Positions 1 through 8,143 of a stretch of DNA of 64,000 bases are shown here, one piece after another (positions within the stretch are counted from its first letter, which is position 1; every line of letters begins with the position of its first letter). The position numbers and the translations under genes were made by a program. The notes beneath the pieces are model-generated. The model had not been told where the DNA came from. It was given only the letters and a program-made list of their open reading frames with translations, and searched no databases. The DNA comes from Alkalihalobacillus sp. LMS39 (GTDB lineage: Bacteria; Bacillota; Bacilli; Bacillales; Bacillaceae_F). Location of the stretch: positions 3,348,001 to 3,412,000 of the forward strand of contig NZ_CP093300.1 of the NCBI RefSeq assembly GCF_022812285.1, given 5' to 3'.

Positions 1-605
1 ACTCCCATTGTCGCTGCAAGCTGGGCAATCACAGAAAACGCATCACCCACTGATTTTTGCGATAATATCATGACTTTATCTAAATTAATCCACAAAATTG
101 TAAATACAACTGTTCCAACAAGTGAGATTTTCAACATGGATTTCAAAAACTCAACTAATGCTCGCGCTGAAAAAATCCGCTTTGCACCTTGGATTGGATT
201 AAGTTTTGATAATTTCATTTTGATTGCTTCAGGAGCAAATAATACACCGACTTGAATATAACTACTAATCACACCACCTAACATAGCGATGACCAAAATT
301 GGTAACACAACACCAACCGTCTCAACGGTTAATTCCATAAATAGCGACTGAACCGATTGTTCTGTAATTTCCATTAACAAGTATTGTGTGAATGTATGGG
401 TTAGTAGTTGAAATAATTTTTCTCCAAGCCTTCCACCAAATAACCATAAAAACAAAAAGACAATTAACAAAATAAGCGCTGTGTTTATATCTGTACTTTT
501 TGGGACTTGCCCTTTCTTTCTTGTATCTTCACGCTTTTTTGCAGTTGCTTTTTCGGTTTTTTCTTGGGCAAAATATTGGAGATCCATTTTTATAAAACTC
601 ATCAT
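1..605 (-). CDS. flhB: FlhB, flagellar type III export switch protein (3' part outside window)
   Basis: Inner-membrane component of the flagellar export gate; its C-terminal autocleaved domain switches secretion from hook to filament substrates. About 201 N-terminal residues are visible. They begin MMSFIKMDLQYFA, followed by a Lys-rich stretch typical of FlhB (EKTEKATAKKRED), then hydrophobic segments compatible with the first three membrane helices. The cytoplasmic NPTH cleavage domain lies beyond the window edge. The ATG at 605 overlaps the last base of the fliR stop (TAATG), with AGGAGG at the end of fliR as ribosome binding site; the next codon, at 602, is also ATG. Last visible gene of the fla/che operon. 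Confidence 0.93.
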   Translation of the reverse strand, partial: MMSFIKMDLQYFAQEKTEKATAKKREDTRKKGQVPKSTDINTALILLIVFLFLWLFGGRLGEKLFQLLTHTFTQYLLMEITEQSVQSLFMELTVETVGVVLPILVIAMLGGVISSYIQVGVLFAPEAIKMKLSKLNPIQGAKRIFSARALVEFLKSMLKISLVGTVVFTILWINLDKVMILSQKSVGDAFSVIAQLAATMG

Positions 606-1378
606 TAGGCTCCTCCTAGCAACTGCATTAATGTGCGCATCGTAACTAACATTTGGTCAAATAAATGCTGAACAAGGAAGAAAAAGATTCCCATATAAAT
701 CATTAATAATAAAAGACCCACTGTAATCTTTAATGGTATCCCGACAACAAAGACGTTCATTTGCGGTACCGCTCTTGCTACCATCCCTAGTGATAGATCA
801 ACTAAAAACAAAGCTCCTACAATCGGAATGGCCATTTGAAAAGCAATAAGAAACATCATAGAAAAGCTTTTTATTACAAAATATATAATGTTTTCATTCC
901 CAAACGGGAGAAACACCTGGTCTATTGGAATAAATTCATAGCTATAAAAGACACCATCAATAAGAAGGTGATGACCATCTACAGCAAGCAAATATAAAAT
1001 CGCAAGAGCATATAAATACCCCCCAATTAACGGACTTTGTGCACCTGTTTGAGGGTCAATCGTATTCGCAATCATAAATCCCATATTCATGTCGATAAAG
1101 CCCCCAGCCACTTGAATGGCGTATAGCATCATCATCGCGACTAAGCCTACAACTAAACCGACTAATACTTCTTTAATAATTAATAAAAAGTAAGTCCCAT
1201 CGATTGGAATAATCGGTAATTCAATTGTAAAAAACATAATCCAAGCTAAAAACACAGCAAGTCCAATTTTAAATTGGTTCGGGATATTCCGGTAAGAAAA
1301 AATCGGCATAACTGTAAAAAATGCAAGCACTCGTAAAAAGATGAGTAAGAACGCTGGAAGCTGATTAATCCACTCCAT
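605..1378 (-). CDS. fliR: FliR, flagellar export gate membrane protein
   Basis: Polytopic membrane subunit of the flagellar export gate, which forms a helical complex with FliP and FliQ at the base of the rod. The 257-residue product is hydrophobic throughout with about six predicted membrane spans and the family's conserved NxxPxxxKIGLA-like region near residue 33 and the GLVVGLVAMM segment near residue 75. It starts 3 nt after the fliQ stop and its 3' end carries the flhB ribosome binding site. Length is normal for Bacillus FliR (about 259). Confidence 0.95.
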   Translation of the reverse strand: MEWINQLPAFLLIFLRVLAFFTVMPIFSYRNIPNQFKIGLAVFLAWIMFFTIELPIIPIDGTYFLLIIKEVLVGLVVGLVAMMMLYAIQVAGGFIDMNMGFMIANTIDPQTGAQSPLIGGYLYALAILYLLAVDGHHLLIDGVFYSYEFIPIDQVFLPFGNENIIYFVIKSFSMMFLIAFQMAIPIVGALFLVDLSLGMVARAVPQMNVFVVGIPLKITVGLLLLMIYMGIFFFLVQHLFDQMLVTMRTLMQLLGGA

Positions 1379-1381
1379 TCT

Positions 1382-1651
1382 TTACCCTATAAACCGATGA
1401 AGATTATAAAAAATATTATGCGTAAAACCAATGACATGGGATAACATCCATGGTCCGAATACAACAAGTGCTATAAATACACCAACAATTTTCGGAATAA
1501 ACGCTAATGTTTGCTCTTGGATTTGGGTTGTTGCCTGAAATATACTAACGAGTAACCCAAGACCTAATGCAATAACTAACAACGGTCCGGCTACTACTAA
1601 GACAGTAAAAATTCCATTTTCAGCCATTGAAATAACGAACTCTTGACTCAC
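1382..1651 (-). CDS. fliQ: FliQ, flagellar export gate small membrane protein
   Basis: Small export-gate subunit of 89 residues with two membrane helices. The conserved core ATTQIQEQTLAFIPK (residues about 40 to 54) is the FliQ signature. Translation is assigned to a GTG start at 1651 behind a GGGTGATG ribosome binding region, since no ATG lies further upstream in frame. It sits between fliP and fliR with short gaps, the invariant gene order of the export gate. Confidence 0.95.
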   Translation of the reverse strand: MSQEFVISMAENGIFTVLVVAGPLLVIALGLGLLVSIFQATTQIQEQTLAFIPKIVGVFIALVVFGPWMLSHVIGFTHNIFYNLHRFIG

Positions 1652-1672
1652 AATACATCACCCTTTACAACG

Positions 1673-2353
1673 TTACTGAAAACTAAGCAATAGTGACCGA
1701 ACAATTAAATACCAACCGTCAACCATGACAAATAATAAGATTTTAAAAGGTAGGGCAATCATAACTGGTGGTAACATCATCATCCCCATCGACATAAGAA
1801 CACTTGCTACAATCATGTCGATAACTAAAAACGGAATAAAGATTAAAAACCCTATTTGAAAAGCGGTTTTCAGTTCACTTATCGCAAATGCAGGGACGAG
1901 TGCGGTGAGTGGAACATCATCTATTGTCTCAGGTCTGTCCATTCCTGCATAGCCCATAAATAATGCCAAATCTTTTTCACGTGTATGTTTAGCCATAAAC
2001 TCTTTAATCGGTAAAGCTGCACGTTCAAATGCTTCTTCTTGCGTAATCTCATTATTAAAATACGGTGTTAACGCTTCGTCGTTGATTTCTCCAAAAATGG
2101 GAGCCATGATGAAAAAGGTTAAGAACAAGGCTAACCCAATTAATACTTGATTTGGAGGCATTTGCTGTGTCGCTAACCCGGTTCTAACAAACGATAACAC
2201 GATAACGATTCGAGTAAAGGACGTCATTAAGATTAAAAAACTTGGTGCTAATGTTAAAATCGTTAATAAGACAAGCAATTGTATCGTTGTTGCAACATTG
2301 GCAGGTTCGTCATTCAACATGTCTAAGTCAATTCCTGGTATGATATCAGTCAT
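1673..2353 (-). CDS. fliP: FliP, flagellar export gate membrane protein
   Basis: Core subunit (five per gate in known structures) of the flagellar export gate. The 226-residue sequence shows the family features: SFTRIVIVLSFVRTGL near residue 45, QMPPNQVLIGLALFLTFF near residue 63, an extracytoplasmic loop, and a C-terminal SMGMMMLPP motif. Overlaps the preceding fliZ by 8 bp, suggesting translational coupling. Length matches Bacillus FliP (221), with a comparable short N-terminus. Confidence 0.96.
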   Translation of the reverse strand: MTDIIPGIDLDMLNDEPANVATTIQLLVLLTILTLAPSFLILMTSFTRIVIVLSFVRTGLATQQMPPNQVLIGLALFLTFFIMAPIFGEINDEALTPYFNNEITQEEAFERAALPIKEFMAKHTREKDLALFMGYAGMDRPETIDDVPLTALVPAFAISELKTAFQIGFLIFIPFLVIDMIVASVLMSMGMMMLPPVMIALPFKILLFVMVDGWYLIVRSLLLSFQ

Positions 2354-3011
2354 GTTTCTTCTCCTTCATCGCTTTGTGGATTTCTTGTTGCGATTTGGAG
2401 ACATCCTCCAACTGTTTATTTAAAAGTTGTCCAAATTGTAATGGTTCGCTTTTTTGAACAGACTTCTTTTTCATAATCGTGTCGTTTAACCATCCCGCCG
2501 CTTTTGTAATCGGTTGGTCCATACGAATTTGTTCTTGTTTTTTCTGTTCTAGTAATTGGTCGATTTCTTCTTTATCTTCTATCTCTTTCACTAATTGAAT
2601 CGTGTCTGAAACTCCGACAATTAATACACGGTCTCCGATTTTCACCATTTGAATAGAGCGGTTAGGGCCTAAAGAAAGCCCACCTATCGACTGCATTGTA
2701 TGATTATTTTGAAACTGTCTCGTCCGACTGTTCACAAACCGTAATAATATATAGATAAGCCCGATAACTAAAAGTAGTGCACCAATCATCTGAACAATCA
2801 GCCAAAAGAAACTTTTCTCTTGATAACTTTCAACTACCGGTTCAGCGTCTTGATTTAACGGTAATTCATCTGTATTGGGTGTAGCATCCTCTGTAGGTGT
2901 TTGAAGGCTATCTGCTACTGTCCGAGGTCCTTCTGTTGACTCCGCCCCAATAGAGACAGGGAACAGAAGGAAGAAAAATAGTAAGAATAACAATAAGCTT
3001 CGTAATAACAA
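2346..3011 (-). CDS. fliZ: FliZ/FliO, flagellar biosynthesis membrane protein
   Basis: FliO-family protein (called FliZ in Bacillus) that assists assembly of the FliP ring. The N-terminus is a run of leucines and phenylalanines ending near a possible signal-peptidase site (SIGAES), followed by an acidic, low-complexity external segment, a membrane helix around residues 65 to 88 and a cytoplasmic domain with the FliO motif QMVKIGDRVLIVGV. The longest frame starts with GTG at 3020, but that codon abuts the AAAGGGG ribosome binding site; the TTG at 3011 has an 8-nt spacing and is preferred here. Length 221 residues. Confidence 0.88.
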   Translation of the reverse strand: MLLRSLLLFLLFFFLLFPVSIGAESTEGPRTVADSLQTPTEDATPNTDELPLNQDAEPVVESYQEKSFFWLIVQMIGALLLVIGLIYILLRFVNSRTRQFQNNHTMQSIGGLSLGPNRSIQMVKIGDRVLIVGVSDTIQLVKEIEDKEEIDQLLEQKKQEQIRMDQPITKAAGWLNDTIMKKKSVQKSEPLQFGQLLNKQLEDVSKSQQEIHKAMKEKKHD

Positions 3012-3035
3012 AAGATGCACCCCTTTCTAATTTCC

Positions 3036-3398
3036 TTATCCTAATGCTTTCCCGATTGCTTCTAACACGCGGTCAGCTTGGAATGGTTTCACAATAAAGT
3101 CCTTTGCACCAGCTTGTATAGCATCAATAACCATCGCTTGTTGGCCCATTGCCGAACACATAATGATCTTTGCATTCCCATCAATTTTTTTAATTTCCTT
3201 TAGTGCCGTAATTCCATCCATCTCTGGCATTGTAATGTCCATTGTTACAAGATCAGGAGATAGCTCTTTAAATTTCTCAACCGCCTGTGCTCCATCTGGC
3301 GCTTCACCTACAACTTCATACCCATTTTTACTAAGAATATCTTTAATCATCATTCTCATAAATGCAGCATCATCAACAATTAAAATCTTTTTAGACAT
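3036..3398 (-). CDS. cheY: CheY, chemotaxis response regulator
   Basis: Single-domain receiver that, when phosphorylated by CheA, binds the flagellar switch and changes the direction of rotation. All receiver hallmarks are present: acidic pair D9-D10, phospho-acceptor D54 in VTMDITMP, S82 in CSAM and K104 in VKPF. The start at 3398 (MSKKILIVDD) aligns with B. subtilis CheY; an ATG three codons upstream at 3407 is possible but not supported by alignment. In Bacillus, CheY-P is dephosphorylated by FliY, encoded immediately upstream. Confidence 0.96.
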   Translation of the reverse strand: MSKKILIVDDAAFMRMMIKDILSKNGYEVVGEAPDGAQAVEKFKELSPDLVTMDITMPEMDGITALKEIKKIDGNAKIIMCSAMGQQAMVIDAIQAGAKDFIVKPFQADRVLEAIGKALG

Positions 3399-3421
3399 AT
3401 TGGTCATCCTTTCTCCATCTC

Positions 3422-4621
3422 TTATTTTAAGTTACGAATTCGTTCTTCTTGGCTCACGATATCTGTTACACGTACTCCGAAGTTTTCATCAATAACAACA
3501 ACTTCACCTTTAGCGATCAGCTTTTGATTCACTAGTATATCAACTGGTTCCCCGGCAAGCTTATCAAGTTCAATAATGGAACCTTGACTAAATTCTAAAA
3601 TTTCTTTAATCGAGCGTTTTGTTCTTCCTAATTCCACTGTTACATTTAGCGGAATATCCAATAACATATTTAAATTTTGAGACTCTGATTGTGTTAATCT
3701 AGGTGATTCAAAATTAGTAAAGGCCGCTGGTTGAACATCGACTTGACGTTGATTAAAGTTTGACCCTAAATGCTGTTGACCACGTTGTTCATAATGTGGT
3801 TGATGATATTGTTCTTGCGCTTGCTGTGGTGGTGCTTGCATTGTCGGTTGTTGGGCAACTGGCTCAGCAGACTGAGTCGGTTGTGGTGCTGGTGTTGGAG
3901 CCGGTATTTCTTCCTCCGAAGATGAAGGGTTCATCAATTCATTTACTAAATCTTTAGCAAAACGAACCGTCACTAATTGCATAATTGACGAATCAATTAA
4001 GTCTCCAACTTTTAACCGAAACGAGATTTTTACTAACATTTCCTCACTTGGAACGTTTGACATGCCTTCTTCATTTTTAACATCCATAATGTCAATGCCA
4101 GGAGGGGAAATATCAACTTTTTTATTAAAGATCGTTGACATCGATGTCGATGCAGAACCCATCATTTGGTTCATGGCTTCTTGGACAGCACTAATTTCCA
4201 TCTCACCTAATTGGTCATTTGGGTTTGTCCCATCCCCACCAAGCATTAAATCGGCAATAATTGCTGCGTCACTTGATTTAATGACAAGCATATTCATGCC
4301 TTCAAAGCCAATTGTATACTCAACAGATATCGCAACATGTGGTTTTGGAAATTCTGTTTCTAACGAACTTTTATCAATCACGGACACTTTTGGAGTCGTA
4401 ATATCCACTTTTTGATTTAATAACGTTGACAATGCAGTTGAAGCACTCCCAAACGAAATATTCCCAATTTCCCCTAACGTATCTTGTTCAACAGGAGATA
4501 AGTAGTCATTCACATTTAATGTCGGCTTGTCGCTTTCTTCCTCTTGTGTATCTCCATCTGCTTCTGTAACACCTTTTAACAACTCATTTATTTCATCTTG
4601 GGATAGCATATCACCATTCAT
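3422..4621 (-). CDS. fliY: FliY, flagellar switch protein and CheY-P phosphatase
   Basis: C-ring protein of Gram-positive bacteria that combines a CheC-like phosphatase region with an FliN-like SpoA domain. The 399-residue product shows an N-terminal SQDEINELL peptide like the CheY-P-binding segment of FliM, two CheC-type phosphatase helices (around the motifs EIGNISFGSAS and EISAVQEAMNQMMG), a Gln/Pro-rich linker around residues 230 to 300, and a C-terminal SpoA domain (LLDIPLNVTVELGRTKRSIKEIL). The ATG overlaps the fliM 3' end by 11 bp and has GGAGGAGGG 8 nt upstream. Confidence 0.95.
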   Translation of the reverse strand: MNGDMLSQDEINELLKGVTEADGDTQEEESDKPTLNVNDYLSPVEQDTLGEIGNISFGSASTALSTLLNQKVDITTPKVSVIDKSSLETEFPKPHVAISVEYTIGFEGMNMLVIKSSDAAIIADLMLGGDGTNPNDQLGEMEISAVQEAMNQMMGSASTSMSTIFNKKVDISPPGIDIMDVKNEEGMSNVPSEEMLVKISFRLKVGDLIDSSIMQLVTVRFAKDLVNELMNPSSSEEEIPAPTPAPQPTQSAEPVAQQPTMQAPPQQAQEQYHQPHYEQRGQQHLGSNFNQRQVDVQPAAFTNFESPRLTQSESQNLNMLLDIPLNVTVELGRTKRSIKEILEFSQGSIIELDKLAGEPVDILVNQKLIAKGEVVVIDENFGVRVTDIVSQEERIRNLK

Positions 4622-5606
4622 CGCCTGTTCCCTCCTCCATCACATCGGTGACTTGAACTGCCACTTGATTTTTTATTTTTCCTGGTTGAGCTAAATATTT
4701 CGGTTCTCCCCCAACACTTACGACCAATGGTTTAGAAATTGGTTGATTTAATTCAATGACATCACCTATGGCCAAGTATAAAAAGTCTTGAATTGAAATT
4801 TCAGAACGTCCTAATTCAGCGTTCACAACTAAAGGAGCTGATTGAACGGTTTTTTCTAATGAAACAACTTCTTCAGGAAGTCGTTGTTTTTTCTTTGTTT
4901 GCATCCAATAATGTACAGATAATTTCGGTAAAATTTCTTCTAATACAACGTGAGGTAAACAGATGTTAATCATTCCAGATGTTTCACCAATCGTAGTAGA
5001 CAAAGAAATAACAACAACCGTTTCATTCGGTGATACCATTTGTAAAAATTGCGGGTTCACTTCAAGTGCTTCTGTCACTAAATCGAACTCAATAATCGAA
5101 CTCCAAGCTTCCGTAAAACTCTCTAATGTTCGTTGGAATAATTGAGACATAATTCGAGTTTCGATTTCTGTTAAATTTTCAACTTTATTTACAGCGATAC
5201 CTTTACCACCTAATAATCGATCTAACATTGAATAGGCGATGTTCGGATTCACTTCCATTAAGAAACGACCGTCTAGCGGGTACGCTTCAAATACATTCAA
5301 TATTGTCTGTTTTGGAATTGAACGAATAAATTCCTCATATGGTAACTGATCAACAGATGCAACTGAAATTTGAACAAACGTTCGTAATTGCGCTGAAAAG
5401 AACGTCGTTAACAACCTGGCAAAGTTTTCGTGAATTCTCGATAAACTTCGAATTTGGTCTTTCGAAAACCTTAATGCTCGCTTAAAGTCGTATACTTTAA
5501 TTTTCTTTTCGGATTCTTCTTTCTTTAATTCATCCGCGTCCATTTCACCAGTCGATAGCGCAGACAATAGCGCATCAATCTCGCCTTGTGACAAAATATC
5601 AGCCAA
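4611..5606 (-). CDS. fliM: FliM, flagellar motor switch protein
   Basis: C-ring protein that binds CheY-P and links FliG to FliY. The N-terminal LSQGEIDALLSAL peptide is the CheY-P-binding element; the middle domain contains the family motif RALRFSKDQIRSLSRIHENFAR, and the C-terminus is a SpoA domain (AELGRSEISIQDFLYLAIGDVIELN). The longest frame uses a GTG at 5615 that is embedded in the ribosome binding site AGAGGTGA; the TTG at 5606 has correct spacing and gives MADILSQ, matching the family N-terminus, so it is preferred. Length 331 residues, as in B. subtilis (332). Confidence 0.94.
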   Translation of the reverse strand: MADILSQGEIDALLSALSTGEMDADELKKEESEKKIKVYDFKRALRFSKDQIRSLSRIHENFARLLTTFFSAQLRTFVQISVASVDQLPYEEFIRSIPKQTILNVFEAYPLDGRFLMEVNPNIAYSMLDRLLGGKGIAVNKVENLTEIETRIMSQLFQRTLESFTEAWSSIIEFDLVTEALEVNPQFLQMVSPNETVVVISLSTTIGETSGMINICLPHVVLEEILPKLSVHYWMQTKKKQRLPEEVVSLEKTVQSAPLVVNAELGRSEISIQDFLYLAIGDVIELNQPISKPLVVSVGGEPKYLAQPGKIKNQVAVQVTDVMEEGTGDEW

Positions 5607-5639
5607 GAGCCTCACCTCTTTTCATTCCATGTCGTTCAT

Positions 5640-6071
5640 TTATTGAATAATAAATCGTCTAGTATAGACGTGAACTACTTCTCCTTCTTCCATTAACTCA
5701 TTAATCTTGTCGCGTAAATTACCTTCTAAGTCTTCAATTGCTTCTCCACCCGAAAGCTGAGAACTTGTAACCTCAGATAATTCACGGATGATTATATTTT
5801 CAAGTTGAAAATCTCGCTTCGCAATTTCTCTTAATGCCCTTTTGTTATCAACTTGAATGCGAAATTGTACTTTCGCGAAATCATTCGAAAGAAGATTTGT
5901 TGTCATTTCAGGTGTGTCATATGATAAAGACACAATTTCATCAATCGTTGGCTCATGGTCTTCATCTGAGTTACTAGAAAAGTAGTTTACTAATACGAGA
6001 GCAAGCACACCGAGTAACGTTAATGAAAGAATGATAATTAACATTATCGTAATTAGTTTGTTTTTAAACAC
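5640..6071 (-). CDS. fliL: FliL, flagellar basal body-associated stator protein
   Basis: Single-pass membrane protein that surrounds and stabilises stator units of the motor. The 143-residue product has one N-terminal membrane helix (residues about 6 to 29) and an external FliL domain containing ATTNLL-like and VQFRIQVD strands and the C-terminal VVHVYTRRFIIQ. Translation starts at a GTG placed directly after the swrD stop codon; AGGG lies 7 nt upstream inside swrD, so the two are probably coupled. Confidence 0.93.
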   Translation of the reverse strand: MFKNKLITIMLIIILSLTLLGVLALVLVNYFSSNSDEDHEPTIDEIVSLSYDTPEMTTNLLSNDFAKVQFRIQVDNKRALREIAKRDFQLENIIIRELSEVTSSQLSGGEAIEDLEGNLRDKINELMEEGEVVHVYTRRFIIQ

Positions 6072-6290
6072 TCATGAGCCCTCCGTTTGTCTGTCTTTAT
6101 ACATCGCAACTAAGCCGATGCTTTTGTAGAACTGATTGATTTTCAGCATAACATCATCCATTGTATCTAGCACTACGATCTTTTTTCCATTGACAAGTGT
6201 AATCGTCGTATCAGGAAAAGCTTCGACTTGTTCTATTAACAATGCATTTAATAAAAACTCATTGCGATTTAATCGAATTAAAGAAATCAT
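6072..6290 (-). CDS. swrD: SwrD/FlbD-family flagellar motor power protein
   Basis: Small cytoplasmic FlbD-family protein. In B. subtilis, SwrD (YlzI) raises flagellar motor torque and is needed for swarming. The 72-residue product starting MISLIRLN aligns with the family pattern LNxxxFxLNxxxIExxxxxPDTTITLxNGKK, here clearly visible around residues 7 to 35. A second in-frame ATG lies two codons upstream at 6296. Neither ATG has a ribosome binding site at normal linear distance; AGGAGGG lies beyond a 24-nt perfect hairpin (see the separate regulatory entry at 6297 to 6331). It lies between flgE and fliL as in B. subtilis. Confidence 0.88.
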   Translation of the reverse strand: MISLIRLNRNEFLLNALLIEQVEAFPDTTITLVNGKKIVVLDTMDDVMLKINQFYKSIGLVAMYKDRQTEGS

Positions 6291-6296
6291 CAGCAT

Positions 6297-6331
6297 TATA
6301 TAGGCTAGGACGAAGCCTAGCCTACCCTCCT
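6297..6331 (-). promoter_or_regulatory. Shine-Dalgarno separated from swrD start by a hairpin
   Basis: On the minus strand AGGAGGG occupies 6331 to 6325. It is followed immediately by a perfect 9-bp stem (6316 to 6324 paired with 6301 to 6309, 6-nt loop), then TATA and the ATG at 6296. Linear distance from the Shine-Dalgarno to the ATGs at 6296 and 6290 is about 29 and 35 nt, far too long; with the hairpin folded it becomes about 5 and 11 nt. No ATG, GTG or TTG lies in frame closer, because an in-frame TAG occurs within the hairpin. The arrangement is seen directly; the functional interpretation is inference. Confidence 0.7.
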
Positions 6332-6344
6332 AGTTTAAGTTTGC

Positions 6345-7169
6345 TTATCGCTTCATTTGCATAATTTCTTGTAAAATTTCATCTGAAGTGGTAATCATTC
6401 GCGTATTTGCCTGAAATCCACGTTGTGCAACAATCATTTCCGTAAACTCTTCAGATAAGTCAACATTTGACATTTCAAGTGCACCAGAGAAAAGTAATCC
6501 TGCTCCTTGCTCACCTGGAATCGCCATTGGTAATGGATCCCCTGAGTTCGCAGATTGAATAAAGATGTTTCCACCAGATTTCTCTAATCCGTCAGGGTTA
6601 TTAAATTTCACAAGTCCAATTTGACCCATCTCCATTAATTCACCTTCAGCATTAACTACATTAATCTTTCCATCAGAACCTATGCTAAAGCTTTTTACAT
6701 CATTAATTGTTTGATCTTGATCTGGGTCAAATAATCGTAATGGTGATTGTCCATTCATCCCAACTAAGAACAACCCGTTTGAATTTACAATCGAACCATT
6801 CTCGTCTAAGTAAAAGTTACCAGCACGAGTGTAAAAAGAATTCCCTGCTCCATCTTGCACTTCAAAAAATCCATCACCTGAAATTCCTAAATCAAGTTGT
6901 CTTCCAGTTGTTTGTAAGCTTCCTTGTGTCCCAATCGTATCAATTGTTGCTAATTGTGATCCTAACCCAACTTGACGTGGGTTCATTCCTCCACGGTTGT
7001 CTCCTGGTGCTGTTGCGCCTGCAAGCTGTTGGCTCATTAAATCTGAAAATGTCGTTCTTCCTTTTTTATATCCGAAAGTATTAACGTTAGCGATATTATT
7101 TCCGATTACATCAAGTTTTACTTGAAAGTTCTTCATTCCACTTATTCCTGAGTACATTGAACGTAACAT
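6345..7169 (-). CDS. flgE: FlgE, flagellar hook protein (short Bacillus type)
   Basis: Subunit of the flagellar hook, in the short form found in Bacillus that also resembles FlgG. The 274-residue product begins MLRSMYSGISGMKNFQ, with the rod/hook family motif LDVIGNNIANVNTFGYKKGR near residue 18 and the C-terminal heptad-like segment MIVAQRGFQANTRMITTSDE. The longest frame extends 17 residues upstream (basic, low homology), but the ATG at 7169 gives the conserved N-terminus; AAAGGGG lies 12 nt before it, slightly distant. Secreted through the type III export system, no signal peptide expected. Confidence 0.93.
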   Translation of the reverse strand: MLRSMYSGISGMKNFQVKLDVIGNNIANVNTFGYKKGRTTFSDLMSQQLAGATAPGDNRGGMNPRQVGLGSQLATIDTIGTQGSLQTTGRQLDLGISGDGFFEVQDGAGNSFYTRAGNFYLDENGSIVNSNGLFLVGMNGQSPLRLFDPDQDQTINDVKSFSIGSDGKINVVNAEGELMEMGQIGLVKFNNPDGLEKSGGNIFIQSANSGDPLPMAIPGEQGAGLLFSGALEMSNVDLSEEFTEMIVAQRGFQANTRMITTSDEILQEIMQMKR

Positions 7170-7260
7170 ATGAGCATGATGCCCCTTTCTTCTTTTCGTT
7201 TTTTTTACTGCTTCTGTCAATCCACAGTATTTATAGCTTCCTTTTCGGTCCAGCTATCTT

Positions 7261-7638
7261 TTAAATAATGATTGTGCCATTAATATTTGTAAAAATTTGC
7301 GAACTTGCCTCAGCCCGGTCTAATGCCGTAATCACGGTATTGTTTTTCACACTTACAACTAATGCCGCTTCCTCCATTAATACTAAAGAGTCATGAATGC
7401 CTTTTTCACGTGCTTCCTTTAGCTTTCCTTCGATGACTGTCCATCGTTGTTCAGCTATTTCAATTCCTCGCTCATCCATTCGCTTTTGAGCATGTTTACT
7501 TATTTTGAGTTCCTCTGTTTGTTCAAGTTGAGAATGAAGCAATGATGCGAATTTAGAAGGTTGCACATGCTTTGTCACATGTTTTCCTGGAAGCTTCGGT
7601 AATTGATGCAAATGGTGTGAGTGGATTTTTGTTTCCAT
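7261..7638 (-). CDS. Flagellar operon protein of the TIGR02530 type
   Basis: A 125-residue protein of unknown role conserved in flagellar operons between flgD and flgE in many Firmicutes (family named flg_new or flagellar operon protein). Visible features are a His-rich N-terminus, the segment LKISKHAQKRMDERGIEI (residues about 46 to 63, the family's most conserved stretch), and a C-terminus with VVSVKNNTVITAL and IFTNINGTIII. The ATG at 7638 is preferred because GAGGTG lies 6 nt upstream; the longer frame would start on the GTG inside that site. I do not recall a counterpart in the B. subtilis operon. Confidence 0.8.
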   Translation of the reverse strand: METKIHSHHLHQLPKLPGKHVTKHVQPSKFASLLHSQLEQTEELKISKHAQKRMDERGIEIAEQRWTVIEGKLKEAREKGIHDSLVLMEEAALVVSVKNNTVITALDRAEASSQIFTNINGTIII

Positions 7639-7673
7639 AGTCATCACCTCGTTTGCTTTCTAACAAATGAGCA

Positions 7674-8129
7674 TTATTCAGCTTTACTTACTTGAACTAA
7701 CTGGTCATTACGAATCCATACTCCACTATCGAGTTGAATCGAAATCGCACCGTTTTTATCAACTTTCACAGAAGTAACCGTATTTTCATGTTCCTCTGTT
7801 CGTGAACGGAAATCATCAATTTTCACTTCTAATTCCCATTTCACCTTTTTTCCGATAAGCTCACTATGTTGAACTAAATTTTGACTCGTTTGTGTTTTTA
7901 CAAATTGCTGTATCGCCGTACTCATATTTGTCATTTGTTCTAAACTCGAAAACTGAGCCATTTGTGCGATAAATTCACGATCCTCCATCGGATTTAATGG
8001 ATCTTGATTTTGCAATTGTGTTATTAACAATTTCAAAAAGTCATCTTTGCCCATAATATTTCCTGGTGTTGACTTTTGTTGTTGTTGATGCGTTGCCAAT
8101 GAATAATTATCTTGAATTGTATTTGTCAT
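7674..8129 (-). CDS. flgD: FlgD, flagellar hook scaffolding/capping protein
   Basis: Forms the cap that guides polymerisation of hook subunits. The 151-residue product contains the diagnostic N-terminal FlgD motif: [41 protein letters not shown] spans residues about 26 to 66 (only key elements needed: [20 protein letters not shown]). The C-terminal half is short and lacks the large FlgD Ig-like region of enteric bacteria, as is normal for Bacillus. Lies directly after fliK, whose product controls hook length. Confidence 0.94.
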   Translation of the reverse strand: MTNTIQDNYSLATHQQQQKSTPGNIMGKDDFLKLLITQLQNQDPLNPMEDREFIAQMAQFSSLEQMTNMSTAIQQFVKTQTSQNLVQHSELIGKKVKWELEVKIDDFRSRTEEHENTVTSVKVDKNGAISIQLDSGVWIRNDQLVQVSKAE

Positions 8130-8143
8130 TGTTTATTCACACC

